From positions 46,102,501 to 46,166,500 of the forward strand of contig CM059587.1 of assembly GCA_030407085.1 (NCBI GenBank): 64,000 bases of DNA, read 5' to 3'. This DNA comes from Trichopria drosophilae. Lineage: Eukaryota > Arthropoda > Insecta > Hymenoptera > Diapriidae. Shown piece after piece: positions 11,154 to 22,475 of the stretch. The position numbers and the translations under genes are program-made. Under the pieces are notes generated by a model. That model did no database searches and was not told the origin of the DNA. It saw only the letters and a list, made by a program, of their open reading frames with translations. Positions within the stretch are counted from its first letter, which is position 1. Each line of letters starts with the position of its first letter.

Positions 11154-12563
11154 GTTTCAAATATCACTCGATAACACTGCCGTAAATATCAGTAAATTAG
11201 CCTATTCTGCGGCGAAATTGGGAATTTCTCTGAAAATGACGACACCGGAAACGCCCTGCCGTATATGCATGTACTTGCTGTATAAATCGGTATAAATATG
11301 GTAACCGTCAGCAATACACAATGAACAACAGGGGATAAACACTCTGAATGTTTCCTTTGTCCCGGTGCTTTCTTTATATGTACAACATTATATCCGAAAT
11401 CATTTACAATTAGAAGTTTGCTTAGTTCGCTTTACCCCCATCATTTCCGTAAAGTGGCGTCATCCTACGGATAAACAGTGCACCGATGGTAATAGAGGTA
11501 TCTAACCGAACATTTCTGAAATTAATTTCGAAAAAAATCAAACCTATCAGATTCTACCATTTTCGGGGTCCCTCCTAGTCGAGTGGTGAAGAGAAAATTG
11601 TAAAAAATTCCAAATTTATCTATGATTTGAAAAGTTTTTTTCACGGTGCATTTCTTACAAATATCGAGTTTTAGCTATACAACATCGTGCTTTAAAAGAG
11701 CTAAAATATATTCCCAGCAATCGAAATTGTATTGAAATGTATTGACTTGGATTCATTTTTCGCTTTTGAATACGCTATTGGAAATTTCAAAAAAACTTTC
11801 GAATCCAAAAATACTTGAATGAATACTTGAATACCTGAATCCAAATGAATACATAAATAATATCGTTGCCGAAACTACTAAAAATACTCGAAAAACACAA
11901 CAAACCGAAAAGGATAGCAATGTTTACAAAAAGATTCAATTTTCATTTTTTGAATCCCATTTCTTGATTTTTCCAATTTTTTTCTATTTTGAATAATTTT
12001 TTGTGCCGCCTGAGCCTATACTCGTGAATACATTCAATAACAGTACACAATGCTTTTGTATACCTTTTGTATCTTTCCAGTACTTCTTAATTCAGCGAAT
12101 GTGTGTAGTCACGTGAACAATCGCAGTCTTTATGAATACATTTAATCTTACTGTAAAAATAGCCATCGAGATTTTGAATCTATTTCTATATTCGAATTCT
12201 TTACAATACACTTGTATGCTTATTTTGTATACATTTTAGTACTCCCAGCAAACGGCAAGGATTACCAAGAATTGAAAAATTGAATACTTCTAAATGACAT
12301 TTTTCGATGCCCACCCAGCAAACGAAAATGGATTAAAATAAATTGAAAATTTGAATTTTTTTGAATCCGGATTCTTAATTCCGTGTAAAGAATTTAAATA
12401 AATTAGAATGTTCAGGGTTAAATAATTTTCCATTCATAGTGGGTAATTGAAGCGTATAATCATTTTGCATTGAAAAAGATTCAAAATATCAATTAATCTC
12501 TATCAATGAAATGAACATAACCTTAAAATGGCAGCAAACGAATATGGATTGGAACCCAGCAAA
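11154..12563. repeat. TPP2 5' flank grading into nested repeats ending in CCCAGCAAACG
   Basis: 11,154-11,350 is the probable 5' flank of TPP2, without an identifiable core promoter. From about 11,700 the DNA is made of AT-rich repeats. Their edges carry CCCAGCAATCG (11,716) or CCCAGCAAACG (12,243 and 12,315), followed by GAATAC/AATGAAT-rich interior. The block 12,243-12,313 recurs in inverted orientation at 15,207-15,277. No coding sequence is recognised. Confidence 0.5.
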
Positions 12564-12955
12564 CGAAAAAGTATTCAGAAGCATTGAAATTTTCAATACT
12601 TCTGAATGCTATTTCTTAATCCTTGTAAAAGTATTGGGATGGATAGAATTGTTCCTACCGAATCCTATGAAATTCAAAACTGATTGGAATTTTGTATAAT
12701 TCTTTTCATTCTTTCTCTTTTTATTATAAAATTTTATTAAAAAATTAATTTGAAAAATTAATATTGTTTATTTAACTTAATGATACTTATTTTTTATTTT
12801 TATTTTATTAACTTAATTATTTCTGAAGAAAATCTGTTCTCGGGCGGTCATCTATCCACCTACTGTTCTCCAGGTAAGTTGCTTCACTTGTGTAACGAGC
12901 TCGCGCGACGCCGACCACGGGTCCACTGCTGACGATCACTGTTGATATTTACGGA
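12564..12955 (-). mobile_element. 5S rRNA-derived SINE, diverged copy
   Basis: Read on the minus strand, 12,925-12,834 resembles the internal control region of 5S rRNA: a GAAGCAACTTACCTGG block, then GTGGATAGATGACCGCCCGA and GAGAAC. An AT-rich body follows and the 3' end is at CCCAGCAAACG (12,565 on the plus strand). Spacing and order match the better copies near 14.9 and 46.7 kb. The pol III C-box equivalent is present but altered, so activity is doubtful. Confidence 0.65.
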
Positions 12956-13251
12956 TACATAATATTTTGTTTTGACGCTTTCTAGTTTTAATTATATATT
13001 CGCTTTTTTCGGAATTATACAACACGTACAAAAGGATAATTAAAATGACCAAGCTCACATTATTAAATATTAAAAGAATTGACGTGAATAGATTCTCGTA
13101 TCGAGGAATTCCCTTCCACACATTTATTTCATTCGGTATTGATTTCAATACATACAAAAATCGGCAATTCCGCACACTAAACTGAAATGAATTCCTCTAC
13201 AATATTTCGGCTAATAATTGGATTATACACAGGAGAAGGTTGCCTATTCTG

Positions 13252-13823
13252 TTAAGGAGGTAGTCGTGCGACAGTACCCGTCAAAAGTCTACCCCACATA
13301 AATCCACAGACGCCACTTTGTTTCTTCAGTGCGCGTAATGAACGTTTTGGGGGAGAGTGTACTTGATGGACGCCTGTTACACACTAATTTCTCAAGGAAT
13401 CGTGTCTGTGTACACCAACATCAGCAAAATTTCGAAACGGCAACCTCGCATTTTACGTTCACGTGCTACATTTTATGCTCACGACATAATTTCGCTGTCT
13501 ATTTATTAATATTATTACAAAACTGTACCGCTAGGGTTCTTCAATTTTTTTTACAATGTTCTTTAATATATTTTACACAACATATTAGTTTTTTATAAAA
13601 ACGGTAAATACCGTTTTTCTGTAAATAATTAATATGTCATGTCAGCAAAGGCTTAGTATGGGGAACACGTGTTAAAAAGTGAAACTTTGAGGACGATTAT
13701 CTCCATTATCGTACGGACAGGCTTTCTGAAATTTTAACCACGTATTGATATCAACGTCATTAACGTTTGGTGAAAAAATGAAAGACTTCGTAAAAAAATC
13801 GTTTCACGCGACTACTTCCTTAA
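13252..13823. mobile_element. 564-bp MITE flanked by TTAA (piggyBac- or Kolobok-like)
   Basis: TTAA occurs at 13,252-13,255 and 13,820-13,823. Just inside are imperfect terminal inverted repeats (GGAGGTAGTCGTGCGA on the left; GGAAGTAGTCGCGTG on the complementary right end). TTAA targeting plus short inverted ends is typical of piggyBac and Kolobok. No transposase is encoded; the 89-codon frame inside has no family signature. Confidence 0.65.
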
Positions 13824-14162
13824 AAGAATCTGATTTTGAAAGAAATACACAATTATTGAAAGATTGTCTTTCCAATTCTACGTCCTGAATTCAAATAAAT
13901 TGACATAACCTCTCATTTTACGAAGGATTCAATTGAATCTCAAATAACATTGGCGAATTCTATTTATTGGAATTGAAATCAATAGACTACAACTTCCATC
14001 TTGTAATTGATTTCACTGAATACAAATCGAAGCAGGGCAATCCAAGTACAGGAATACAAACGAATTCAGAATTGAAATAGATTTGCTAAAATCAACAATC
14101 CGGATTGGTGAGTAAAAATTTCAATTAATTTCAATAAATTTCTATCCATTTTCGTTTACTGG

Positions 14163-14480
14163 GGCAGCAAACCAAGAATGATTGAGAAGCATTGAAACTT
14201 TCAATACTTCTGAATCCTATTTCTGTATCCTTCAGTGAGAATTAAGAAGCATAGCAAATTTTAATTTTTTGTTTTTAAATTTTTTCCTCTTTGTATACAA
14301 ACAAATTTTTTTTATTTTTAATTTTATTATTATTTTTTATTTAATTCAAATATTTTTTTAAACTTTTTTTGAGTTGATTTAATTATCTTAAAAAAGTTGT
14401 TCTCAAGCGGTCATTATCCAAGTAGTGTTCCCCACCAAGAATGCTTGACTAGAAACAATGATCGCGCGCGACACCGACCC
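14163..14480 (-). mobile_element. 5S rRNA-derived SINE (SINE3-like), left member of a head-to-head pair
   Basis: On the minus strand 14,480-14,396 contains a 5S-like block: TCGGTGTCGCGCGCGATC, then TACTTGGATAATGACCGCTT and GAGAAC, corresponding to the A-box to C-box stretch of 5S genes. An AT-rich body runs to a 3' end at CAGCAAACC (14,163). Sequence between 14,481 and 14,691 is also shared with the 46.4-kb copy, so the repeated unit is about 530 bp. SINEs of this kind are transcribed by RNA polymerase III from the 5S promoter and moved by a LINE. Confidence 0.72.
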
Positions 14481-14837
14481 ATGGTGGAAGTATACATGGT
14501 GTGCTCAATTCTCCGAGACCACACCCCTTTTTTTGCCTGTCGCCCGGAAAAGAAATAAATGCTGCCAATTATCTAAAAAGAAATATTTTAAGTTCATTAA
14601 GTTGGTGAATCTGCGTATATGTACACACTACACACACGGGGGTGATATAGCAGTCTGTCGAAAAACTGTCGGTCGAAATTCGAACTGCCGAAAAAAAAAA
14701 CAAATTTTCAAAATTCGTTCGTATGTACGCATTAACCGACTCAATGGGATCCCCCCTTTTGATAGCCTCCAAAATTTTGTCATATTTTGCTTATCTCTGG
14801 CCGTTTTTGAGATAATTAAGAATTTTTAAAAATTTTA

Positions 14838-15209
14838 ATGTGTAACGGAAATATCATATTACGTTACTGATAGTGATCGACAGTGGTAGACCAGTGGTCG
14901 GTGTCGCGCGCGATCGTTGCTTCTAGTCAAGTATTCTTGGTGGGGAACACTACTTGGATAGGTGACCGCTTGAGAACAACTTTCTTAAGATACTTAAATC
15001 AACTAAAAAAAGTTAAAAAATATTTGAATTAAATAAAAAATAATAATAAAATTAAAAATAAAAAAAATTTGTATACAAAGAGGAAAAAATTTAAAAACAA
15101 AAAATTAAAATTTGCTATGCTTCTTAATTCTCACTGAAGGATACAGAAATAGGATTCAGAAGTTATTGAAAGTTTCAATGCTTCTCAATCATTCTTGGTT
15201 TGCTGGGCA
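14838..15209 (+). mobile_element. 5S rRNA-derived SINE (SINE3-like), right member of the head-to-head pair
   Basis: The plus-strand head at 14,895-14,980 carries TACTTGGATAGGTGACCGCT, close to the conserved 5S C-box (TACTTGGATGGGTGACCGC), preceded by GTGTCGCGCGCGATCG where 5S has TCTCGTCCGATCACC. The AT-rich body is the reverse complement of the left copy, and the 3' end is TTGGTTTGCTGGG. The arms of the pair are about 310 bp and very similar, making a large palindrome around a 0.36-kb centre. Of the copies here this one keeps the best C-box. Confidence 0.75.
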
Positions 15210-16339
15210 TCGAAAAATGTCATTTAGAAGTATTCAATTTTTCAATTCTTGTTGATCCTTTTCGGTTTGCTGGGAAGGCAAAAGTCGTGAATCCATCTGA
15301 ATACAAATGAAGATTGAAATGATAATTTTTTAATACAATCGAATCCATAAATAATAACAGTTAATTACCGGAATTAATGAATCCATTTCAATACACGACT
15401 GAGCAAAATAATGCCTGCTTTAATCCAAATGAATTTAAAATAAATCAATACAAAAATTAAAGTGTGGTGAATTCATTTGAATACAAATTCTTAATGATTC
15501 TTCATTTTAATACAAATGAATCTATCACAAATGACTTTTCATTCAAAATTTGGAATGTTAAATGTTTATTTTAAACAAATTTCCAATTACATTTAGCAGC
15601 GCTCTGTCGGAAATGGTACACTTTATTTAAGCGTTCAATACACAAGAGTCCAAAAAGTGTTGTACACTTAAATGAAATGTATTTGTACACTTATTGGACA
15701 CCTAACTGGCACTTATTTTCAAATTTACGCAATATCTCGTAAACGGCATGAGATACGTGAAATCTGATGAAATTTTGCCATGATGTGCGATGATTCAGCT
15801 GACATACACAATTAAAAAATTTCATAATTTTAGAAATCGAAAATTTCGAAAATTCTCGAATCATGTATAGTGGCTTCGAATCATCACACCAAGGTACCCC
15901 TGATTTATGTCAATTTCGTCAAATTTCACGCTATCTCGTACCGTTTTCAAGATATTGCGTAATTTAGAAAAAAAATTACAATATTTATTTTACCAATAAA
16001 AATATCTACTATCTACATGCATTCGTTATTTTCAAAAGTCGATAAGCAAATTATTACAAAAATGTAAAATATGGTAATAAATTTAGCAGATTATTTTTAT
16101 GTACACAATTCATAAATGCTCCACGTTTCAATATATTTTTCCAGAAATTAATCAAGGATTTATTTACCTAAACGAGTTTCTATCTTCTGAACAGTATTTA
16201 CTACTCCGTAAAACCAAAGATAAGGCAAAAGTGTCAATTATAAATATGTGTGGGTAAATTCGGGCAGAATTTATGCTCGCAAAGATGATAGCTCTGAAAT
16301 TATTATAATTCATAACGAATCTGACCTAGCTAAATTATT
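15210..16339. other. No gene recognised; small repeats and AT-rich DNA
   Basis: 15,207-15,277 is an inverted copy of the block at 12,243-12,313 and ends in GGTTTGCTGGG. The remainder to 16,339 is AT-rich. It may include the 5' untranslated part of the following LINE, but no boundary could be placed. Confidence 0.4.
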
Positions 16340-18950
16340 GTGACGGTCACTGGCAATTTCTATAATAATAATAATAAGGTTTCTTGCTCTTACATTCGTG
16401 TTGCTCATATCAATGCAAATTCCTTACTTGGTCACATTGACAGCATTCATTCATTTATGTACAATTCCAATATTGATGTGTTGGGTATATCTGAAACCTG
16501 GCTTCATGATCGTTCGCCAACAAACTTATTGCAAGTTCCTGGGTTCAACATTATTCGTAATGATAGAGGACTCATTAATACGAATGGTAACTACATCCGA
16601 GGCGGGCGTTGCTTTTTATCTACGTACTAGGTATAAATACGTTGTCCTAGAGTCTCCCCAGATAAACGAAATAAACGATTCCGAATTTTTATTATTAGAA
16701 GTTAAACCTCATGTCAAATCTCGTTTATTACTTGCAGTTGTCTATCGTCGTCCCGGTGGTAATGTCTTTTATAATTTTATTGAGAAATTAAATAAGATCA
16801 TACATATAAAGTATACTGACATAATAATCATGGGTGATTTTAATTATTACATCTTAACACCGAATAAGTCTGAATATCTTCGTTCTTTTATTAATGATTT
16901 TTCACTTTATCGTGTTCCACATGACGCTACGCATCATGGCGAAAGTACTGGTACCCTAATTGATGTCATCATTACAGATTCAAGTGAAAAGGTACAATGC
17001 GTCGAGAAATCTGACGCCCCATTTATTGCAGGCACGATTATATCTTTATTGACTACAAATTATTATCCTTTAAGCCATGCCCTGTAACATTCAAATATCG
17101 TGATTTCTCTAAATGCAATTTGGAATTTTTAAATCATTTAGTCACTTCCAATCTCAACGGATATAATTTAGATAACGGAGATGTTGATTCAATATAGCAA
17201 ATTTCTTTTATTCTACAGTTCTATCAGCGCTTGATCAGTATGCCCCATTTCGTACTAAGACGGCCTCTAAACCACCTGCACCATGGCTAACTAACAATCT
17301 CAAAAAAAGATTAAAAGATAGAGACAAGATGTATAAAAAGTCTCGTCACACAAATAGCCTTTACCAACTTTACCGTTTGGAGCATAAAAATCTTCGCTTG
17401 GAAATTAAACGAGCTCGTGATGATTAGTACACCCATTTAATAGAAAACGCAGCAAGTCCAAATAGAGTATGGAGTGCACTTAAAAAGGCAGGTCTTACTA
17501 AGGCATCCTCGTCTAACCCATTACACTATTTTTCAGCATCTGAACTTAGCAGTCACTATCAATGAGTTACTTGTAAACATACACCCTGTTCCCCAGAAGC
17601 TCTGCAAAATATTTTAGATAAGCCGTTATAAATTAATAAACCATCTTTTTCTTTCTCGCGTTTGGACAATTCCCAAGTTTTCCTTGCAATTAATTCTTCA
17701 CTTGCTAAATCTCGTGGTCGTAGCCCTGATGGTCTTCCTTTTTTTTATATTAATACCAGACCCATTGCGCATTTAGCAAAGCCTTTTGATTCGCTTGTCG
17801 TACAGCAGATGACTAACTTTCTGGAGAGTAATAACTTATTAAATCCTTTACAATCGGGATTCCGTCGATACTACCGTACGCAAACGGCACTCTTAAAAAT
17901 CACTGAGGAAATTCGTTTAGCCATCGATAGTGGTCAATATTGTTTCTTAATATTATTTGATTTCAGAAAAGCTTTTGACTCCATAAATCATGCCTTATTA
18001 CTTTCCTACATGAAAGACATGGGTTTCTCTAACACAGTTATCAGATGGGTTTTTTCTTTCTTGTCAGGTCGCACACAACGTGTTCTAAATTTAGAGCTTT
18101 ACCTAATATGTCCGGTGTACCACAAGATTCAAATCCTGGGCCAATCTTTTTTCTTATATTTATCAATTTTATATTAATGTCCTTAGTGTTTTGTAAAGAA
18201 TCTGCAATGCTATTTGCCGATGATTTACAAATACATCTATCGTCATCGCTTGAGCATCTTAATACTACCATCTCTAAATTGAATTTCGATGGTAATGCTA
18301 TTCTTGATTGGTCTCGTAGAAATGGCTTAAGTTTACGTGCTGATAAGACCCAAGCTATTATATTTGGCAGTCCCCATAATTTAACCAAATTGAGGACTTA
18401 TCCAGTTGCTCCTTTTATCATCGACGGTAAAATTGTTCCATTTGCAGAAAGTGTCAAAGATTTAGGGGTCATCCTCTCAGCCGATCTGTCATGGAACCGT
18501 CATGTTGCAAAGATATCTAGATCCGTACATGGCACTTTGCATGCCCTAAAATTCCGTGGTAATTTGCTATCTGTAAGAACTAAGTCAATGCTAGTAAATA
18601 CATTGGTTGTGCCGCACATCGATTATGCTTGCCTAGTATATGCCGATGCATCTCAGTACTTGAATACTAAACTTCAAAGATTATCTAACTGCGCGGTCCG
18701 TTTTGTTTTTTCACTCAAGCGTGATGCGAGTATAACAGTTTATAGGACCAAGTTAAATTGGATGTCAGTTACGATGCGGCGCATTTATTTCCTGGGCCTT
18801 TTAGGTTATAAGATTTTCACGATGAATAAACCAAGCTATCTGCGGGAACTTTTTGTTGAACTCGGGACTGATGTACGTAAATCAGCTCGTCTTCAGGCCA
18901 TCCAATTTCATGTGCCGCACTGTCGCACTAATTTCAGAGAGAATAGTATA
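16340..18950 (+). pseudogene. Decayed LINE (Jockey/I-group) endonuclease-reverse transcriptase
   Basis: The endonuclease starts near 16,400 (VAHINANSLLGHIDSI, DVLGISETWLHD) and shifts frame near 16,600. It continues in the next frame (LLAVVYRRPGGN, IIMGDFN). A stop-ridden linker lies at 17,090-17,650. RT text follows: QSGFRRYYRTQTALLKI and LILFDFRKAFDSINHALLL (17,850-18,000), a frame change near 18,080, then SGVPQDSNPGPIFF and catalytic MLFADDLQI (near 18,210). The thumb region includes LSWNRHVAKI and PHIDYACLVYAD. RT motifs 1-2 are missing at about 17,758, where the frame jumps from a short N-terminal piece to the palm. Several frameshifts, stops and this deletion make it non-functional. At about 18,950 it is cut by a Crypton-like insertion and resumes near 21,850. 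Confidence 0.85.
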
Positions 18951-18961
18951 TTATGCACCAA

Positions 18962-19042
18962 GGGAAGAAAGTGGGCTGTGCGCTCCGGCGAACAATTGCC
19001 GAACAAATGGCAAGTTCGCGGAGTGCGGAGCTCATTTCTTCC
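18962..19042. repeat. Left-end hairpin of the Crypton-like element
   Basis: GGGAAGAAAGTGGGCTG pairs with the complement of GAGCTCATTTCTTCCC after a loop containing CCGAACAAATGGC; the stem is imperfect and about 30 bp long. It sits at the LINE junction. Confidence 0.6.
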
Positions 19043-19134
19043 CGCCGAGTGCAATATACATTTTTTTCTCATCCCCAGCGGAAAGTTCGTTTCTACATTA
19101 ATTAAATAGTACAATTATTTTTATGAAAGGTTAG

Positions 19135-19217
19135 GGCACGGGAAAGGGGGGTTACGGAGGGAGTTAGGGCGCGGGAAGAGGGGTTCGGGGGGGGGGGGCG
19201 ACGCCCCCCCCCCCCCA
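19135..19217. repeat. G-run/C-run block
   Basis: Several G-tracts (19,145-19,198) lead into an 11-12 G run, then CGACG and a C run of about 13. This could fold as a hairpin or G-quadruplex and is prone to assembly error. Confidence 0.7.
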
Positions 19218-19670
19218 TAAGACAAATAGCGATGGTGTAATGTAACACACATTATATCTACACTTTGCAAAGCATCGTTCTCGTATTCTCAACTGAATAT
19301 ATTAAATTATGCTACAAGGGTGAAAGTGTTTTCTCTGTGAATATGAGGGTTACAAGCATGAGACGAAGGCGAGTGCGACAATCACAGTCGAAGAGAAAAT
19401 TACTATGTAGCATTTGATATTTAAACGAATGAGAAAAAACCATTCTAAGCACGGTTTTTCTTCCTTAGTTGCATGAAATTTGTTTTCCCAAACAAATACT
19501 TTTAATTATAATGGTAGGTTAATAACAACAATATTAATAGATTAATACATATGCAAATTAATGTATTTTAATATTATGTATCAAATGTACATACATGTTT
19601 CTTATTATATTAAAAACAATTACGTCATACAATTTGTTTTTCTTGGAGTTTTTACGGGGATGCCATAGAG

Positions 19671-19775
19671 CCCAGTCGATAAAGTAGGAATTTGCAGTAA
19701 AAAATGTAAATTAAAAACGATTGAATTGAATTTAATTTACATTTTTTACTGTAAATTCCTACTTTATCGACTGGG
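19671..19775. repeat. 105-bp hairpin (MITE-like) with arms of about 42 bp
   Basis: CCCAGTCGATAAAGTAGGAA at the left end is matched in complement at the right end (TTCCTACTTTATCGACTGGG). Arms are nearly perfect over about 42 bp with a 20-bp loop. It lies just beyond the recombinase stop, within the Crypton-like element. Confidence 0.85.
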
Positions 19776-19797
19776 CACTAGGGATTCCCTTCAAGTT

Positions 19798-21438
19798 TCA
19801 AATATTGGCGCCATTATCGACTTTCTTATCTGAAGAATAATAATTGATATTAATTGTTACATTGTGAATCTCGCAATTCTTAAATATACACGGTTTATTT
19901 TCTTTATCTTGATCCACATCAAATTCTATGCCTGCTTTTTTTTTCTTCGGTTTTTGAACCTTGGGGTTATTATCGTGGTTGATATCTTCGAAGCTGGTGT
20001 CGTTCCATGGTAAGTCATTTATTGATGGCAGCATATTTACAGATGACATATCTAAATATTTTTCAGATTGATTAGTTGTTGTTTTATGTGATGTATCTCC
20101 GACGTGTGTTTCATTTGTGATTTTATGCTTTGAATCAAGTTGATGTAATGTCGATGATTGCGTGGTTGATGACAATTTCACTGTAGGAGTTTGATTTAAT
20201 CTTGCGATAGAACTTTGCATGCTTCCAGACGGTATTTCTGCAATTTTTTAATTCTTATTATTAGTTATAGTATTTTTGTAAATATTTTTGTAAATATTTT
20301 TGTAAATATTTTTGTAAATATTATCTAAATAATTGTTTTTACCTGAGGATTGAATGGATGTTTCTGTTGAACTTAGTTTTGTAACAGTACTGGTTACGTT
20401 TTTCTGGTTAGAAGTATTAGCGATACATTTATATATATATCTTCTCTATTGGCCATCGAATCGATATACCCTTGAGCCACAGTGTCGGAACGCCATCCAC
20501 CAAGCTGCTTTATTTTAGTAAAGTCTAATCTTGCATTAGCTGCAATTGTCGCTGAAGTCCGGCGGAAACAATGGCCTGTATAGCCGTCAGGGTTTTTTAG
20601 ATTCAAATACATAGCGATGTTTTTTGGAATTTCTGAAATCTTATTTTTTCCAATGAACTGACGAATACATTTCCTATTAAGGTATTGCACAAAAAATCTA
20701 TCGTCCGTTAATCCATTAGGTCACAGTACCAAGTATTTCTTAATAATGTCAAAATATTTCCCCCCAACGACAAATTGCCTCGGTTCTTCGTATATCTTTC
20801 ACGGTTATAATATATTGTTTGCTTTTATCTTGCAAATTGATCGATTCCTGAACATCTTTGGTGTTTAAACTGATAATTTCTTGGCATCTTAATGCACCAT
20901 AAATGCCAAAAATTAGGATAACCTACATTATAATTGTGATTATTACATATAATTGAGAATATTTTTATACATATTATTTGTAAACATTTATAAATACCTT
21001 CGTCGCTAAGTATACATTATCGGGGCTATCGAATAGAAATTCATTTACTTCATCCAAACTGAAAACAAGAGATTTTTTAGGTTTGTAACCTTTTGATTCC
21101 AATTTTAAGAAAGACTTCAGTAACTGAAATTTGTCGATATTTATGTTGTGCCTTATATTCAGTGTAGTCCTTAATTTAGACCAGTGGCTCCAGAGTGTAG
21201 ATGGTTTCCATTTTTGTGCTATTTCTTTGAAGTACACGAGTAATATACCTTCGTCAATTTGCTGTTGTTTGTTATTATCCAACCATTTTAAAAACGCAGC
21301 ATAAGCTAGTTCGTAGTTTGCTCGTGACTTTTTTGGTAATAAATTGTTGATTATTAAATTCTTCTCAGCTTCAAAGTCTCGTTCAATGATTTCGTTTGGA
21401 TCAAAATTCTCATCTTCCGATGATTCCGATGAAGCCAT
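19798..21438 (-). pseudogene. Crypton-type tyrosine recombinase (three exons, frame-broken)
   Basis: Exon 1 is 21,438-20,998 and encodes an acidic N-terminus plus a SAM-like core-binding domain. Intron 1 is 20,997-20,923 (75 bp, GT..AG, phase kept). Exon 2 starts with VILIFGIYGALRCQE, which holds the first catalytic Arg. After a frame break in a G-run near 20,760 and an in-frame stop near 20,720 it continues to YTGHCFRRTSATI (His/Arg box) and GGWRSDTVAQGYIDS with the nucleophilic Tyr. A further break lies in a TA run near 20,440. Intron 2 is 20,342-20,238. Exon 3 encodes a Ser/Thr-rich tail ending with IFKNCEIHNVTININ, a tail type I associate with insect multicopy members. These enzymes cut and paste DNA through covalent 3'-phosphotyrosine links. 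Catalytic residues survive, but three lesions make this copy inactive as read. Confidence 0.82.
20271..20323. repeat. 13-bp tandem repeat, 4 copies, inside recombinase intron 2
   Basis: The unit AATATTTTTGTAA is repeated about four times with no change. It is entirely intronic. Confidence 0.85.
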
Positions 21439-21637
21439 TTTAAAAACTTTTAGTTCCGCACTCGGTAAACGATATACACATAACCTGCTTTTGACGGATA
21501 TGATACGACCTGAACGTATTCGTTTGCCGTCGGGAATTAAGTAAAAACAGGGAGTACATATAGCACTTTTTTCGCTGTTCAGTGGGAATGAAGTGCGAAC
21601 TTTCCGCTAGGAGATGAGAAATAGTATATCACTCAAC

Positions 21638-21835
21638 GAGGGAGGTAAAATAAAGAATGTCTCAGACTGCGTGTAATTTTTACCCGAGGTGAAGCCGAGG
21701 GTGAAAAACATGTAGTCTGCGGCATTCTTTTTTACTTCCCGAGGGAAGTATACGATTTTTCTTCATGACAGGGAGGAAAAGAAGTAACTTTCCTCCCGCA
21801 AGCGGGAGGAAAGTTGCTGCTTTCGTCCCAGTATG
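21638..21835. repeat. Two hairpins at the right end of the Crypton-like element
   Basis: 21,638-21,745: GAGGTAAAATAAAGAATG pairs with the complement of GGCATTCTTTTTTACTTCC around a GTAGTCTG/CAGACT core. 21,745-21,835: TTTTTCTTCATGACAGG pairs with the complement of CCCAGTATGATGAAAAA, enclosing an inner stem CTTTCCTCCCGC/GCGGGAGGAAAG. Confidence 0.65.
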
Positions 21836-21851
21836 ATGAAAAATCTTTTAT

Positions 21852-22285
21852 GATGTCCGTTATTAAATTGTGGCGCATTCTATCAAATAATGTTAAACAT
21901 GGTTAAACTCACTCAATCATATGATCAATTTAAAGCTAAACTAGCTCATTTTCTTACTATAAATAACATTGAGAATATTTGGGTTTAGTGTGGAGGGAAG
22001 TCATTTTGCCGATTACCGCATTAATTCGGGTCTTTGTACTTGGCGATTTCTTTTGTAATTTTGTATTGCTTAACTTACTATTTATCTTTAAAAATAGACA
22101 TATTCTCAGCGTCTACCGAATATTCGTCACTATATCGTCACGCGTATCGTACTGATCATTTCTTTATTTATATTTTTATTATTTATATTATTATTATATT
22201 TTTATTTTTTGTCAAACATTTTGTATTTTTACCATACGGTCTTTGGATCATGGTATAATAAACGATTACATACATACATACATAA
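21852..22285 (+). mobile_element. 3' end of the interrupted LINE, with TACA-repeat tail
   Basis: Sequence after the Crypton reads as an RT C-terminus (SVIKLWRILSNNV in the first frame), followed by an AT-rich 3' untranslated region. It ends in a short TACA/CATA repeat at 22,266-22,284, the kind of simple tail left by LINE retrotransposition. Its distance from the RT part is explained by the 2.9-kb insertion. Confidence 0.65.
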
Positions 22286-22475
22286 TTAAGAATTTTTTAA
22301 ATTTTTACGTGTAACAGAAATATCATATTACGTTATAGATAGTGATCGACAGTGGTATAGACCAGTGGTCGGTGTCATGGTGGAAGTATACATGGTGTGC
22401 TCAATTCTTTTGCCTTCTCTCTCTGAATTCGTTTCTCTCTCCCACAACTCGCCCGGAAAAGTAAAAAGTGTTGCC
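22286..22475 (+). repeat. Partial copy of the 5S-SINE 5' flank
   Basis: 22,287-22,375 matches 14,813-14,903 (the stretch just 5' of the right-hand SINE head, including GATCGACAGTGG and CCAGTGGTCGGTGT). At once it joins sequence matching 14,481-14,575 (CATGGTGGAAGTATACATGG, then CGCCCGGAAAAG). In the 14-kb locus these two blocks sit at opposite ends of the palindrome centre, so here they are joined in the opposite order with the 5S head lost. Confidence 0.6.

Larger units (their letters stand above)
18951..21851 (-). mobile_element. Crypton-like tyrosine-recombinase element inserted in the LINE
   Basis: About 2.9 kb separates LINE sequence on both sides and contains a spliced tyrosine recombinase on the minus strand. 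TTAT occurs at 18,951-18,954 and 21,848-21,851, compatible with the short flanking direct repeats of Cryptons. Unusually for Cryptons, both ends carry hairpins (18,962-19,042; 21,638-21,745; about 21,745-21,835). Sub-terminal inverted blocks of about 40 bp end in AGCGGAAAGTTCG (19,048-19,092 and, inverted, 21,590-21,635). The LINE junctions are inferred by reading across; the exact ends could move by a few bases. Confidence 0.65.

Noticed and set aside
14895..14980. Functional 5S rRNA gene
   Set aside because: The C-box is close to 5S, but the first 40 bases and the 3' pairing strand are missing and the rest is AT-rich repeat; a SINE head fits better.
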